A stretch of DNA of 35,345 nucleotides from the NCBI GenBank assembly GCA_903896595.1, contig CAITYL010000203.1, positions 1-35,345 on the forward strand. The letters run 5' to 3'. The position numbers and the translations under genes are program-made. Shown here piece by piece: positions 7,526 through 16,854 of this stretch. The stretch comes from an uncultured Lentisphaerota bacterium. GTDB taxonomy: Bacteria; Verrucomicrobiota; Lentisphaeria; Oligosphaerales; CAITYL01. Every line of letters starts with the position of its first letter. The first letter of the stretch is position 1. Below the pieces are notes generated by a model. That model searched no databases. It saw only the letters and a program-made list of their open reading frames with translations, and was not told the origin of the DNA.

Positions 7526-9643
7526 TTAGACTTGCAGGGACATGAGAAATTCGATGTTATTTTTGGTTTTCTTGATTTTGTTGATCAACATTTCCATGGC
7601 TTCGGCGCCGGGCACGCCGCTGAGCACACGGCGGAGCGTCCACACCCGCTCGAGTTCGTCGCGATGGAGGAGCAGGTCTTCTTTGCGGGTACCGGACTTT
7701 TCGATACTTATAGCCGGGAAAATGCGCTTGTCCACCAGGTAGCGGTCAAGATTGAGTTCCATGTTGCCGGTGCCCTTGAATTCCTCAAAAATCACTTCAT
7801 CCATGCGGCTGCCGGTGTCGATGAGGGCGGTGGCGAGGATGGTGAGGGAGCCGCCGTTCTCAATATTCCGGGCGGCGCCGAAGAAGCGTTTGGGCTTGTG
7901 CAGGGCGTTGGCGTCCACGCCGCCGGAGAGGATGCGGCCGCTGTGGGGCTGGATGGTGTTGTAGGCGCGGGCGAGGCGGGTGATGCTGTCGAGCAGGATG
8001 ACGACATGCTTGCCGATCTCGACCATGCGCTTGGCCTTTTCGATGACCATCTCGGCCACTTGGACATGGCGCTCGGGCGGCTCGTCAAAGGTGGAACTGA
8101 TGACTTCGCCCTTGACCGTGCGCTTCATGTCGGTGACTTCTTCGGGGCGTTCGTCAATGAGCAGCACGATGAGGTGGATGTCGGTGTTGTTGGCGGTGAT
8201 GCTGTTGGCCATCTTCTGCATGAGGATGGTTTTGCCGGTGCGCGGTGGGGCGACGATCAGGCCGCGCTGGCCGCGGCCGATGGGGGTGAGCAGATCGACC
8301 ACGCGCATGGAGATCTCGTCCGATTCCCGTTCCATGATCAGGCGCTGGGTGGGGAAGTAGGGGGTCTGGCTTTCGAAGGGGACGACCGTTTTCTTGTGCT
8401 CGGGGGGGAGGCCGTTGACGGTCTCCAGTTTGAGCATGGCAAAGAAACGCTCTTTTTCCCGGGGCTGGCGGATTTGCCCCATGATGGTGTCGCCGGTGCG
8501 CAGCGAGAACCGGCGCACCTGGGAGGGGCTGATGTAGACATCCTCCGGGCAGGGGACGTAGCTGAACTCGGGCAGCCGCAGGAAGCCGAACCCGTCGGGC
8601 AGGACCTCAATGACCCCGCCGCCGTAGACCAGGCCGCACTGGGCGGCGTTGGCCTTGAGGATGGCGAAGAGCAGGTCGTGCTTCTCGATGGTGCCGACCC
8701 CTTCGATGTTCATCTCGATGGCCATCTGGGTGAGCTCGGCCATGGTTTTGACCTGCAGATCCGTCATGGAAATGCTGGGGGCCGTGCGGTCGCGTTGGAG
8801 ATTGGCGTATTCCTGGGCGTATTCGTCCTCAATCGGGAGCATTTTATTGCTGACATTGGGGGGCGGGCCGGACTGATGCGGGTTCTGGTGTTTCTGGAAC
8901 TTGTTGAATTTCTTCCAGCGTTGCCCCTGGCCGCCCTGGCCTTGACCTTGAAATTGACCTTGCCCTTGCCCCTGGCCGCTGTTCGGGTTGTTGAAGTGGC
9001 GGTTGTTGTTGAAACGGTCGTTATTGTTGAAACGGTCGTGGCCGCCGCCATGCCGGCCCTGCTGTTGATAGCGGGGTGATTGGGACTGGTTTCCGCCCTG
9101 ATAGGGTTGCTGTTGGGGCCGGAACGGCCGGGGGTCGTTGCCGCCGGCGGGCGGGGTGGTTTCGGCGTAGGGGGCCGGAGCGGCGGCGGCCGCCGCTGCG
9201 GGAGCGGGGCTGGTACTGACGGGAGCCGGCGCCGGGGCGGGTGGGGGTTCCGGGGCCGGGATGGGATCGGTCGGCGACGCGGAATAAAAGGCGCGTCGCG
9301 GTTCGGCGGGCGGCGTGGCGGTGGCAACGGGGGCCGGGGCCGGAGCGGGAGCCGAAGGTGGCTGGGAATGGTGCGGTGCCCGCGCCGGAGCTCGTGGGGG
9401 CGGCGGTGGCGCGGCCTCAATTGTGGGGGGGCGCGGGGGCGGCGGCGCGGCCGGTGCCGTGGGGGTCACGGCTTCCGTAGAGGCGGCGGTTTCGACGGTG
9501 GCCGTGCTGCGTTTTCGGGGTGCGGCCGGGGTGCGGCGGAAATAGCTGCGGCGGCGCGGTGCGGCACTGGCGGCATCGGCGTCGCCCACGGGCAGTTCAG
9601 GCTGGACGGGGGCTGATGACAGGGTGTCAGGGGATTCGGACAT
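7526..9643 (-). CDS. rho: Transcription termination factor Rho with long disordered N-terminal extension
   Basis: This is the hexameric RNA helicase that terminates transcription. The conserved part starts near residue 292, followed by the RNA-binding cold-shock domain (about 345-420). The ATPase carries Walker A APPRTGKT (Lys about 471), Walker [17 protein letters not shown], the Q-loop [14 protein letters not shown] and the R-loop [11 protein letters not shown]. The product is about 705 residues against about 420 in E. coli. The excess is one low-complexity N-terminal region: Pro/Ala-rich to about 195, then Gly/Gln/Asn/Phe-rich to about 280. ATG at 9643 is chosen because AAGGACC lies about 10 bases upstream; the frame extends further but overlaps coaE. 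It sits 37 bp after coaE. Confidence 0.96.
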   Translation of the reverse strand: MSESPDTLSSAPVQPELPVGDADAASAAPRRRSYFRRTPAAPRKRSTATVETAASTEAVTPTAPAAPPPPRPPTIEAAPPPPPRAPARAPHHSQPPSAPAPAPAPVATATPPAEPRRAFYSASPTDPIPAPEPPPAPAPAPVSTSPAPAAAAAAAPAPYAETTPPAGGNDPRPFRPQQQPYQGGNQSQSPRYQQQGRHGGGHDRFNNNDRFNNNRHFNNPNSGQGQGQGQFQGQGQGGQGQRWKKFNKFQKHQNPHQSGPPPNVSNKMLPIEDEYAQEYANLQRDRTAPSISMTDLQVKTMAELTQMAIEMNIEGVGTIEKHDLLFAILKANAAQCGLVYGGGVIEVLPDGFGFLRLPEFSYVPCPEDVYISPSQVRRFSLRTGDTIMGQIRQPREKERFFAMLKLETVNGLPPEHKKTVVPFESQTPYFPTQRLIMERESDEISMRVVDLLTPIGRGQRGLIVAPPRTGKTILMQKMANSITANNTDIHLIVLLIDERPEEVTDMKRTVKGEVISSTFDEPPERHVQVAEMVIEKAKRMVEIGKHVVILLDSITRLARAYNTIQPHSGRILSGGVDANALHKPKRFFGAARNIENGGSLTILATALIDTGSRMDEVIFEEFKGTGNMELNLDRYLVDKRIFPAISIEKSGTRKEDLLLHRDELERVWTLRRVLSGVPGAEAMEMLINKIKKTKNNIEFLMSLQV

Positions 9644-9680
9644 GGTATCGGGGTCCTTGGGGTGAAGAAAAGCTATTTTT

Positions 9681-10277
9681 TTACGGTTCGATGTTGGTCT
9701 GACGGGTGAGGAGCCGGGGCAGGAGTTGCCGGCATTGGTCGCGGAGGAGTTCCAGGCTGCCGTTGTTAATGATGGCGTAATCGGCGCGGCGCAATTTTTC
9801 ATCGGCGGGAAGCTGAATGGCCTCGCGAGTGGCGATCTCCGTGTCGGACCAGCCGCGCTGCCGCAACCGTTCCCGCACGCTTTGGGGCGGGCTCCACACC
9901 GCGATGACTGCCGTGAAATCGGCCTCCCAACCGGATTCATAAAGCAAGGGCACCGCCGCAAACAGGGTACCGTTCGTATTTTCTAGCTGGCGCAGGCGAT
10001 CCCGCACCAATGGATGGATGACGCTATTGAGCCAAACCCGCTCGGCGGGGTCCGTGAAAACCCGGGCCGCCACCTGGCGGCGGTCGACGGCGCCGGCGGC
10101 GTCAATGACGTCAGCGCCCCACCGGTCGCGCACCAGCCGGGTGCCTGGACCGTCCGGAACATAGAGGTCATGCACAACGGCATCCGCATCCGCCGTGCAG
10201 GCACCTAGTTCCGCCAGGCGGGCGAGAACCGTCGTTTTGCCGGCGCCCATGCCACCGGTAATGCCAAACAATGCCAT
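9681..10277 (-). CDS. coaE: Dephospho-CoA kinase
   Basis: CoaE phosphorylates the 3'-hydroxyl of dephospho-CoA, the last step of coenzyme A synthesis. The 198-residue product has the N-terminal P-loop [11 protein letters not shown] (residues 5-15), then [10 protein letters not shown] and the conserved [12 protein letters not shown] region typical of the family. Length is normal. It lies 37 bp upstream of rho on the same strand, the order known from Chlamydiae (polA-coaE-rho), which supports a PVC-type genome. polA is not seen here. Confidence 0.95.
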   Translation of the reverse strand: MALFGITGGMGAGKTTVLARLAELGACTADADAVVHDLYVPDGPGTRLVRDRWGADVIDAAGAVDRRQVAARVFTDPAERVWLNSVIHPLVRDRLRQLENTNGTLFAAVPLLYESGWEADFTAVIAVWSPPQSVRERLRQRGWSDTEIATREAIQLPADEKLRRADYAIINNGSLELLRDQCRQLLPRLLTRQTNIEP

Positions 10278-10643
10278 AACAGTTTTAGGTGAGAAGGTGT
10301 GCGGTTGTGTTACCGCGAAAGTGAAGTGAAGAGATCCCTGAGCGAACCGGATACGGTCGATTCAGAGACAAGGGAAGAAGGATTCTATGAACGATTTTTT
10401 CCCGAGAACGTGGTGCGCCATAACCATGACAACACCGGGGAAAGTGGGGGCGCAGGCCGAATAACCACTGGTACGCCGTCCGGATCTCGGACATCACAAA
10501 AGGGAAAACAAAGGCGCCACACCACTAGCAAACAAGTTCAATATAGCAGGCCTGGTTCTGATGGCAAATCGTCGTTTGCGCCCCTCGCGGTTTGTGATAC
10601 GGTTGTTTCCGCCAGAACGAAACCGTTGCACGTAGGAGGTTGC
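10278..10643. other. Gene-free divergent intergenic region
   Basis: This 366-bp gap separates divergent coaE (minus) and the TIM-barrel gene (plus), so it must hold promoters for both. An open frame runs through it in phase with the plus-strand gene but has no recognisable protein. I see no convincing -10/-35 pair or repeat; a consensus AGGAGG lies at about 10634-10639. Confidence 0.6.
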
Positions 10644-11423
10644 ATGTTCCGCATTGGTTGTTGCGGCGAGATCGATGCCGACGGCGCCCTTCAGGCCGCC
10701 GGGTTCGATTTTTGCGAGGTCAATGTTCAGACGTGCTTGGTGCCGCTGGCGGCCGAGGCCGCGTTTGTGCCGCGCCTGGAGGCGATGCTGGCCTCCAAAC
10801 TGCCTTGTGAAGCAGCAAACTGCTTTCTGCCCGGCCACCTCAAGGCTACCGGGCCGGAGGTCGACCTGGGACGGCTTCTCGCCTATGCCGGCACCGCCTG
10901 TGAGCGCGCCCGGCGCGCCGGTATCGGCCTGATTGTTTTCGGTTCCGGCGGCGCCCGTCAGGTGCCGACTGGCTTTCCCATGGTCCGCGCCTTAGAACAA
11001 TTGGCGGAGTTCGCGCGGCGCTTGGGGCCGCTGGCGGCGGCCAGTGGGGTGACCGTCGTGATGGAACACCTTGCCGCCGGGGAATGCAACATCCTCAATA
11101 CTGTTCCCGAATGCGCCCGTATCGTGGCGGCGGCCAATCATCCCAACGTGCGGCTGCTGGCCGACAGTTATCACTGGCTGATGGAACATGAGACGCCGGC
11201 CACTCTCATTCCGTTGGTGCCCCAGATCGCCCACGTCCATCTCGCCACCGCACCGGCTCGGGTCGAACCCGGCGCCGAGCCGTGCGACTTCATGCCGTTT
11301 CTGCGCGCCCTGCGCCGGGGCGGATACGGCGGGGCTTGGTCTATCGAGTGCCTGTGGCGTCACCCAGGGAACAAGGCCGCCGCGGTCACGGCCCTGCGCG
11401 ACCTGCTGGCCGCCGCCGGTTAA
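10644..11423 (+). CDS. Sugar phosphate isomerase/epimerase-like TIM barrel
   Basis: The product of about 259 residues has the xylose isomerase-like TIM-barrel pattern. It shows an N-terminal G-F-D-F-C-E-V strand, a central VVMEHL (a probable metal-ligand Glu), DSYHW (Asp and His ligands), HVHLAT, and a C-terminal WSIEC strand with another acidic ligand. Such enzymes isomerise or epimerise sugars or hydroxypyruvate with a divalent metal; the substrate cannot be told from sequence. ATG at 10644 has a textbook AGGAGG five bases upstream; the longer open frame to 10299 is rejected. It stands alone, convergent with sulP 60 bp downstream. Confidence 0.88.
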   Translation: MFRIGCCGEIDADGALQAAGFDFCEVNVQTCLVPLAAEAAFVPRLEAMLASKLPCEAANCFLPGHLKATGPEVDLGRLLAYAGTACERARRAGIGLIVFGSGGARQVPTGFPMVRALEQLAEFARRLGPLAAASGVTVVMEHLAAGECNILNTVPECARIVAAANHPNVRLLADSYHWLMEHETPATLIPLVPQIAHVHLATAPARVEPGAEPCDFMPFLRALRRGGYGGAWSIECLWRHPGNKAAAVTALRDLLAAAG

Positions 11424-11482
11424 GGCGTTCCGCCTGCCGGGAATTTGATGAGCGAAAACGCAATCGAATCCAAACTCCCGTA

Positions 11483-13159
11483 TTAACCGTCCCGCTTCGC
11501 CTCCGCCAGCGCGCGGTACTTGTGGATGGCTTCGCGCGCATTGAAGAGCAACCGGTCCCGGCCTAGTTGGTCGGCCAGCCCGGACCGGCGCACCACTTCC
11601 AGCACCGCCGGGTTTAGCGCCGCCAGCCACATCACCTGTCCGTTTTCGCGCGTCCGTTTCTCCCCTTCCTGCAACATGGTGAGCGCCGAATATTCGATAT
11701 CGGTCACCCGGCTCATGTCCAGCGCCACCACGCGGGGGTGGTACCGGGCAATCAAGGTGCGGATCTGTTCGGCCACGGCCTGGGCGTTGACAAAGAAAAT
11801 CCGCCCCTCCGGGCGCAGGATCAGCAGCCCCTCCACCAGTTCGTCGTCCGGATGCTCCGCCGAAACGGGGCGCAGGACATCCGCATCGCGTTTTTTGCCG
11901 ATCACATAGACGTGGGGATGGGCGGTCTGGCTGAGCAGCGCGATCAGGGACACGATGATGGCCACCACAATGCCTTGCAAGGTGCCGAGCAGGAGCACGC
12001 CCCCGGCGGCCACCAGCGCCCAGCGGAATTCCATGGTGCGCACGCGGCGGATGGCCAGAAACTCCTTCGGCCGGATCAGGCCGGCGGAATACACCATCAC
12101 GACCGCGGCGAGGACGGCATTGGGCAGCGGCCCCAGCAAGGGTGCGAACAGGAGCATGGTGCCCGCCGCGGCGGCCGCCTGCACCAGGGAGGTTCTTTGC
12201 GACGCCCCGCCGGCGGCCCGCACCACTGCCGTCTGCGTGGTGCCGCCGCCCGCCGGCATGGCGCCGATAAAGGCGCCGGTCAGATTGGCCAGGCCGGTGG
12301 CCAGCAGCTCGCGATTGGCCCGGATGGGCGGTTCGCCGGGGGCGGCAAAGGCCCGGCCGGCCGCGATGGTCTCAGTGAAACTCATCAAGGCGATCCCGAG
12401 AGCCGCCGGCATCAGCTGGGCCGTCATGGCCAGATCAGGCAGCACCAGGGCGGGCAACCCCCTGGGAATGGCTCCGACCACGGAAACGCCTTGCGCCTGC
12501 AGGCCAAAGAACCAGGATGCGGCAATGCCGCCCCCCACCGCCACCAAGGGCGCGACCGAATGCGGCCAGCGCTGTTCCATGCCCAGCAAGGCGACCAGAG
12601 AGACCGCGGCCACCAGCATGGTGATCAGTGAACTGTGCGGCAGCAGCTCCGCGATGCTGACCAGGTCGGGGAAAAAACCCTGCTTGCTGATGTGCAGGCC
12701 GAGCAGCTTGGGCAGCTGGTCGAGCAGGATCACCAGGCCGATGCCGGCTTTGAAGCCGGTCAGGACCGGCGTCGAAATGAAATTTGCCACGAACCCCAGG
12801 CGCAAAAGGCTGGCCAGCATCAGCAGGACGCCCACCAGCACGGTCAGCGTGGCCGCTGCCCCCAGCACGGCGGCGGCGTCGCCGCCCGGCACCACGCGCG
12901 CCAGTTCACTGGCCACCAGAATAGCGAGGGTGGTGGTCGTGCTCACGCTTAGGACACGCGACGTTCCCAGCAGCGCGTAAACCAGCATTGGCACCATCGC
13001 CGTATACAGACCGACGGCCACCGGCAGGCCGGCGACTGTCGCATAGGCCATGGCTTTGGGCAGGACGACGGCGGCGGCGATCAGCCCCGCAACGAGATCG
13101 AAACGCCACGGGGGTGACGCCGCCGTCCCTGACGCGGCCGGGGTGGCGGAAGAGTTCAT
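11483..13159 (-). CDS. SulP family anion transporter with STAS domain
   Basis: The 558-residue inner-membrane protein has about 10-12 hydrophobic helices (about 20-425), including the GLPVAVGLYTAMVP region near the N-terminus and VLTGFKAGIG typical of SulP transporters. A cytoplasmic STAS domain follows (about 435-545), with VVALDMSRVTDIEYSAL. Family members carry sulfate, bicarbonate or dicarboxylates; the ion here is unknown. It starts two bases after the ppk2 stop, so the two are almost certainly co-transcribed and translationally coupled. Confidence 0.93.
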   Translation of the reverse strand: MNSSATPAASGTAASPPWRFDLVAGLIAAAVVLPKAMAYATVAGLPVAVGLYTAMVPMLVYALLGTSRVLSVSTTTTLAILVASELARVVPGGDAAAVLGAAATLTVLVGVLLMLASLLRLGFVANFISTPVLTGFKAGIGLVILLDQLPKLLGLHISKQGFFPDLVSIAELLPHSSLITMLVAAVSLVALLGMEQRWPHSVAPLVAVGGGIAASWFFGLQAQGVSVVGAIPRGLPALVLPDLAMTAQLMPAALGIALMSFTETIAAGRAFAAPGEPPIRANRELLATGLANLTGAFIGAMPAGGGTTQTAVVRAAGGASQRTSLVQAAAAAGTMLLFAPLLGPLPNAVLAAVVMVYSAGLIRPKEFLAIRRVRTMEFRWALVAAGGVLLLGTLQGIVVAIIVSLIALLSQTAHPHVYVIGKKRDADVLRPVSAEHPDDELVEGLLILRPEGRIFFVNAQAVAEQIRTLIARYHPRVVALDMSRVTDIEYSALTMLQEGEKRTRENGQVMWLAALNPAVLEVVRRSGLADQLGRDRLLFNAREAIHKYRALAEAKRDG

Positions 13160-13161
13160 GT

Positions 13162-13983
13162 TTAGAACTTCTCGGGCACAAACTTAAAATTCAACTTGCC
13201 GGAGGTGTAATGCCGTCCGATCTTGCGTTTGGGCAGTTTGACCTTGGGTTGTGGCAATTCTTTGTAGGGCAACTGTTTCAGGAGATGGCTGAGCACGTTC
13301 AGGCGCACGCGCTTTTTGTCCTCGGAGCGCGCCACATACCAGGGCGCAAACGGCATGTCGGTGGCCATAAACATCTCGTCGCGCGCCCGGGTGTACTCGT
13401 CCCACAGGGAAAAAGATTTCACATCCATGGGCGAAAGTTTCCAGGTCTTGCGTCCGTCATCGATGCGGTCGCGCAGTCGGCGCTCCTGCTCCTGCGGACT
13501 GACTTCCAGCCAGTACTTGAGCAGAATGATGCCGGACTCGACCATGGCTTTTTCGAAGACGGGCGTTCCCTTCAGAAAATGCTCGGCCTGTTCGGGGGTG
13601 CAGAAATTCATCACCCGTTCCACCCCGGCCCGGTTGTACCAACTGCGGTCGAAAATTACGATTTCGCCGGCAGCGGGAAAGTGGGCGACGTAGCGCTGCA
13701 GGTACATCTGGCTTTTTTCGCGGTCATTGGGCGCCGGCAACGCCACCACCCGGAACACGCGCGGGCTGACGCGTTCGGTCAGCGCCTTGATCGTGCCGCC
13801 CTTACCGGCGCCGTCGCGTCCCTCGAAGACGATGCACACTTTCAACCCTTTGTGCACGACCCACTGCTGCAGTTTCACCAGTTCGACGTGCAGGCGCCGC
13901 AACTCTTTTTCGTAGGCCTTGGTTTTTAGCTTTTCGCCAGTGACAACGGAAGCCGGATCATGTTTTTTCTTGGCGGCGGTCAT
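13162..13983 (-). CDS. ppk2: Polyphosphate kinase 2 family protein
   Basis: PPK2 enzymes transfer phosphate between polyphosphate and nucleotides. The 273-residue product has Walker A FEGRDGAGKGG (residues 53-63), the lid-region KALTERVSPR, Walker B IFDRSWYNRAGVE (about 120-132) and FMATDMPFAPWYV, all typical of one-domain PPK2. It starts with AAGGAG about six bases before ATG. The next gene, a SulP transporter, begins two bases after its stop. Whether it makes ATP/GTP or polyphosphate cannot be read from sequence. Confidence 0.94.
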   Translation of the reverse strand: MTAAKKKHDPASVVTGEKLKTKAYEKELRRLHVELVKLQQWVVHKGLKVCIVFEGRDGAGKGGTIKALTERVSPRVFRVVALPAPNDREKSQMYLQRYVAHFPAAGEIVIFDRSWYNRAGVERVMNFCTPEQAEHFLKGTPVFEKAMVESGIILLKYWLEVSPQEQERRLRDRIDDGRKTWKLSPMDVKSFSLWDEYTRARDEMFMATDMPFAPWYVARSEDKKRVRLNVLSHLLKQLPYKELPQPKVKLPKRKIGRHYTSGKLNFKFVPEKF

Positions 13984-14228
13984 GGGGTTCTCCTTAGGTG
14001 GACGCGCTACTCACCCGTCATGCTCAATGCGCACTTCCGCACACAGCATCCGCAACTGCGGTGACCCTATCATGCCGGCGGCCCGATGTCAAGTCCCAAA
14101 CGCGCATCCCTGCACTTGCGCGTGCATTCACGGATGGTATTGTTAGGGTAATTTGACGTCAATCAGCCGTGCGCGGTGGAACCGGTGATCATTCCGGCCG
14201 GCATGGTCAACCCAAGGGAGAATGGTCG

Positions 14229-15080
14229 ATGTTCTCATCAGTCAAACGCCTCATGGCGGAGGGCGGCTTCTGGGGGTTGCTCGGACTGACCCTGGCCGGC
14301 GCCATTACCGGTTGCGTCCAAAAGCCGTCTCCCCTGCCCGTGGCTCCCGCCGGGCCGGCCGCCATGGCGAGCGCCTCGGAAGATGCTGCGGAACCGCGCG
14401 ACCCCGCGGCCGTCGCCGAACTGAAACGGGCCACGGACTTCCTCGCCGCCCTGCCGCGTTTCCATATCCGGGCGACCGTGACCTACGACGCGATTCAGGA
14501 AGACGGCCGGCGCCTGCAGTTCGAGAAGTTCGGCGACATCTATGTGCAGCGCCCCGACCGGATTTTCGCCGATATTCGCCTCGATGACGGCCGCCACCGC
14601 CAGTTGTGGTACGACGGCAAGACCCTCAGCATCGCCGAGCGCTCCCGCAATCTGCACACCCAGGTCAAGGCCCCGCCGACGATCGATGGCATGCTTGACA
14701 TGGCCGAGGAGCTGTTCAAAGACCCGATGCCACTGGCCGACCTGTTGTACGATGACCTTGCCCCCCTTGACCAGCGGGCATCCGAGGCCGACGTGGTCGG
14801 CGACAGCCTGGTGGGCGGGCGGCCATGCCGTCACCTGGCGTTCCGCGGCGCGACGGTTGACTGGCAACTCTGGGTTGAGCAGGGGGACAAGCCTTTCATT
14901 CGTAAACTGGTGATCAGCTACCGGGAGGAACCAGGCACCCCCCAGTGTGTCGCGCTCCTTGACTTCTGGGAAACGCCGGAGCGCTTTGCCGACGGTCTTT
15001 TCACCTTCGTCGTGCCACAGGGGTCACAATGGGTTAAGGTGCTGGTGACGCCTCCGGCCGGGAAGGGGGTCCAGCCATGA
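14229..15080 (+). CDS. DUF2092-type periplasmic lipoprotein
   Basis: The product of about 283 residues has a signal peptide ending in a lipobox (ITGC, Cys 29), so it is probably a lipoprotein. The mature part resembles DUF2092, a LolA/LolB-like fold: FHIRATVTYDAIQEDGRRLQFEKFGDIYVQRPDR and LWYDGKTLSI are the recognisable strands. The function of the family is not known; a lipid- or lipoprotein-binding role is inference from the fold. AGGGAG lies about nine bases before ATG 14229. Its TGA overlaps the ATG of the next gene (ATGA), so the pair is coupled. Confidence 0.8.
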   Translation: MFSSVKRLMAEGGFWGLLGLTLAGAITGCVQKPSPLPVAPAGPAAMASASEDAAEPRDPAAVAELKRATDFLAALPRFHIRATVTYDAIQEDGRRLQFEKFGDIYVQRPDRIFADIRLDDGRHRQLWYDGKTLSIAERSRNLHTQVKAPPTIDGMLDMAEELFKDPMPLADLLYDDLAPLDQRASEADVVGDSLVGGRPCRHLAFRGATVDWQLWVEQGDKPFIRKLVISYREEPGTPQCVALLDFWETPERFADGLFTFVVPQGSQWVKVLVTPPAGKGVQP

Positions 15081-16204
15081 CCTGGAACACCTTGAGGGGG
15101 TTGCTCGTTGGCGCCTGCCTGGTTTGGCTTTTGGCGGATGACGCTGAGGCTCGCGGTGGTGGTGGACGTGGCGGCGGTGGCCGCGGGGGGGGCGGGTTCT
15201 CCCGCGGGAGCAGCGGCAGTTATGGTTCGGTCCGCAATAGCGCCCGGCCTCCGCCCCGCGAGGTCTCCCGGCCGTCGCGCAGCAAATCGGCCCGCCCTGC
15301 GAGCCCCGAGGCGTCCCGGCCGCCGGCGCGGCCGGCGGGGGGGCAACAGGCCGGCACGCGCCCCGCTCCGGAGAGCAACCGCCTCAGCTATGGGCTGCCG
15401 AATCAGCTTCCTGCGCAAGGGGGCAAGCGTCCCGCTCCGGGGCAGAAGCCAGGCCAATTGCCGGCCGCCGGCAACACCGCCCGTCCCTCGCCGTTGCCCG
15501 CCGGCCTCCATGAGCGGGCCGCCAACCTGACCCCGGGGCAGAAGCAACAGTTGCGGCAGCAGTACCAAAATGGCGGCCTCAAACCGAGCCAACTGCCGGA
15601 CCGAACCCTTGGGGATGGGCAGGAAGCGCGCGCGGATCGTCGCGAAAACCGGCAGGACCAGCGTGACGAGGCCCGCGACGACTGGCAGGAGTGGTATGAC
15701 GACCAGTATCACGACGACTGGGACGACCACTGGTATTCACCGTGGTGGTACGGCGCCCCGTTGACCCCGGTCTCGTACGCGTTCTATCTTGATGATGAGC
15801 CGCCTTGTCTTGAGACGGTGGTCATCAAGGAGGCGACCGGCACCACCACCTATTACTATTGCGGCTCAATCTGGTATCAGCCGGTCTACTTCGCCGGGGA
15901 AGTCAAGTACATCGTCACCTCCCCGCCCGCCGGTGCGGAATTGGCCACGCTGACCAATCCCCGGCCGGTGACGGTCGCCGGCCGGGGGTACGTTGTCTGC
16001 AACCACGTCTTCTACCAAAAGGTCACCCGCAACGGCCAGGCGCTCTACGTGAGCGTTGACGCCCCGCCGGGGGCCAGGGTGCCGACCATTCCCGAGTACG
16101 CGGTGCAGGTCGAGTATCAGGGGCAAGCCTATTTGCGCTTTGATCGGATCTTCTATCAGAAGCAGGGCGATACCTTCATCATCGTCCCCAATCCGGGGCT
16201 GTAA
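15077..16204 (+). CDS. Secreted Gly/Pro-rich protein with repeated C-terminal Tyr-rich beta units
   Basis: This 375-residue protein starts with a signal peptide (cleaved near AEARG). A Gly-rich stretch (GGGGRGGGGRGGGG, about 27-41), an Arg/Pro/Ser-rich linker to about 150 and a highly charged segment (about 175-215, many Asp and Arg) follow. The C-terminus (about 250-375) has three related units, each a Tyr-rich strand followed by a V-x-x-PP-A/G-A turn (TSPPAGA, then DAPPGA, the last incomplete). This end resembles DUF6515. It overlaps the lipoprotein gene upstream by ATGA, so the two probably act together in the envelope. Function unknown. Confidence 0.78.
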   Translation: MTWNTLRGLLVGACLVWLLADDAEARGGGGRGGGGRGGGGFSRGSSGSYGSVRNSARPPPREVSRPSRSKSARPASPEASRPPARPAGGQQAGTRPAPESNRLSYGLPNQLPAQGGKRPAPGQKPGQLPAAGNTARPSPLPAGLHERAANLTPGQKQQLRQQYQNGGLKPSQLPDRTLGDGQEARADRRENRQDQRDEARDDWQEWYDDQYHDDWDDHWYSPWWYGAPLTPVSYAFYLDDEPPCLETVVIKEATGTTTYYYCGSIWYQPVYFAGEVKYIVTSPPAGAELATLTNPRPVTVAGRGYVVCNHVFYQKVTRNGQALYVSVDAPPGARVPTIPEYAVQVEYQGQAYLRFDRIFYQKQGDTFIIVPNPGL

Positions 16205-16854
16205 CCGGGATGAATTGAGCTTGGTACCATCTGACACCATATCAATGTTGGGATGATCAAGCACGCGCGAACGTGAAAAAACCAAAACCACCAGGCACTT
16301 CGCGCCCAGCGTAGTGGCGCTCGCGCTCGATCAGTGTGCGGTCTTTCATGCGGACGGCGCATGCGGCGTCGAGCGCCACAGACGCGGATAGAGCACGGTG
16401 CCCACCCTTGAACGTGCCCCAGTCCGTCACCGTTGCCGGGGGAATTAGTTTGGGGACAGGCTCTAATCTTGATTTTTCCGGATGGTGAGTGGGGTGGCGG
16501 GGTTTGCCATGGGGGTGGGATGGGGAGGGCGGCAATGGGGGCTTTGCGTTGATGCCGCTGCTCGCCAGTTGGCAACACGGCGCCGGTCATCATGCGGCGC
16601 AGCTTCGCATGCCGGAATCTGGATGGCAAACGCGTTCATGCAGGGGGTAACGCAGGCCGAATTGCCTGCTGCGCGTTTGTGACCGGCACGATTACCTGTT
16701 TCACGTTAGCGCGGGTTGCAAACGGAAGCGCTCCGCTTACCGTAACCGCCGTTATTGCCACAGACGATTAAAACGGTAGGGAACAACCTTTTTGCAAAAA
16801 GTTTTCCCGTTCCCACTTCTCCTCCTTTTTTTACATTATTGAGGCTTTGCAGTC
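16205..16854. other. 650-bp gene-free stretch upstream of lnt
   Basis: Several short open frames run through on the minus strand but none has a recognisable domain, so no gene is called. The motif TTTGGGGACAGGCTC occurs at about 16449-16463, similar in look to REP-type palindrome arms. A hairpin with a T-run (16779-16832) lies just before lnt and is listed separately. Confidence 0.5.
16779..16832 (+). repeat. CTTTTTGCAAAAAG hairpin followed by a T-run
   Basis: A perfect CTTTTTGCAAAAAG core lies within GGGAA...TTCCC flanks (16779-16808). A C/T-rich stretch and seven T residues follow (to about 16832). The look matches the first hairpin of the two-hairpin elements at 23664 and 34753 (a CTTTTGAGGAAAG core with GGAA flanks). 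It ends about 20 bp before lnt. It may be a terminator for transcripts from upstream or a truncated copy of the dispersed element. Confidence 0.5.

Noticed and set aside
7532..9079. 515-codon plus-strand frame opposite rho
   Set aside because: Antisense shadow of rho, Gly/Asp/Ala-rich, with no recognisable motif.
9644..9961. Longer start for rho within coaE
   Set aside because: This part is coaE read in another frame; ATG 9643 has a ribosome binding site and begins the known type of Rho N-terminus.
10299..10643. Longer start for the TIM-barrel gene
   Set aside because: No ribosome binding site and no family-like residues; AGGAGG before ATG 10644 decides the start.
16257..16535. 92-codon minus-strand frame between the secreted protein gene and lnt
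   Set aside because: No domain or ribosome binding site; composition like a chance GC-rich frame.
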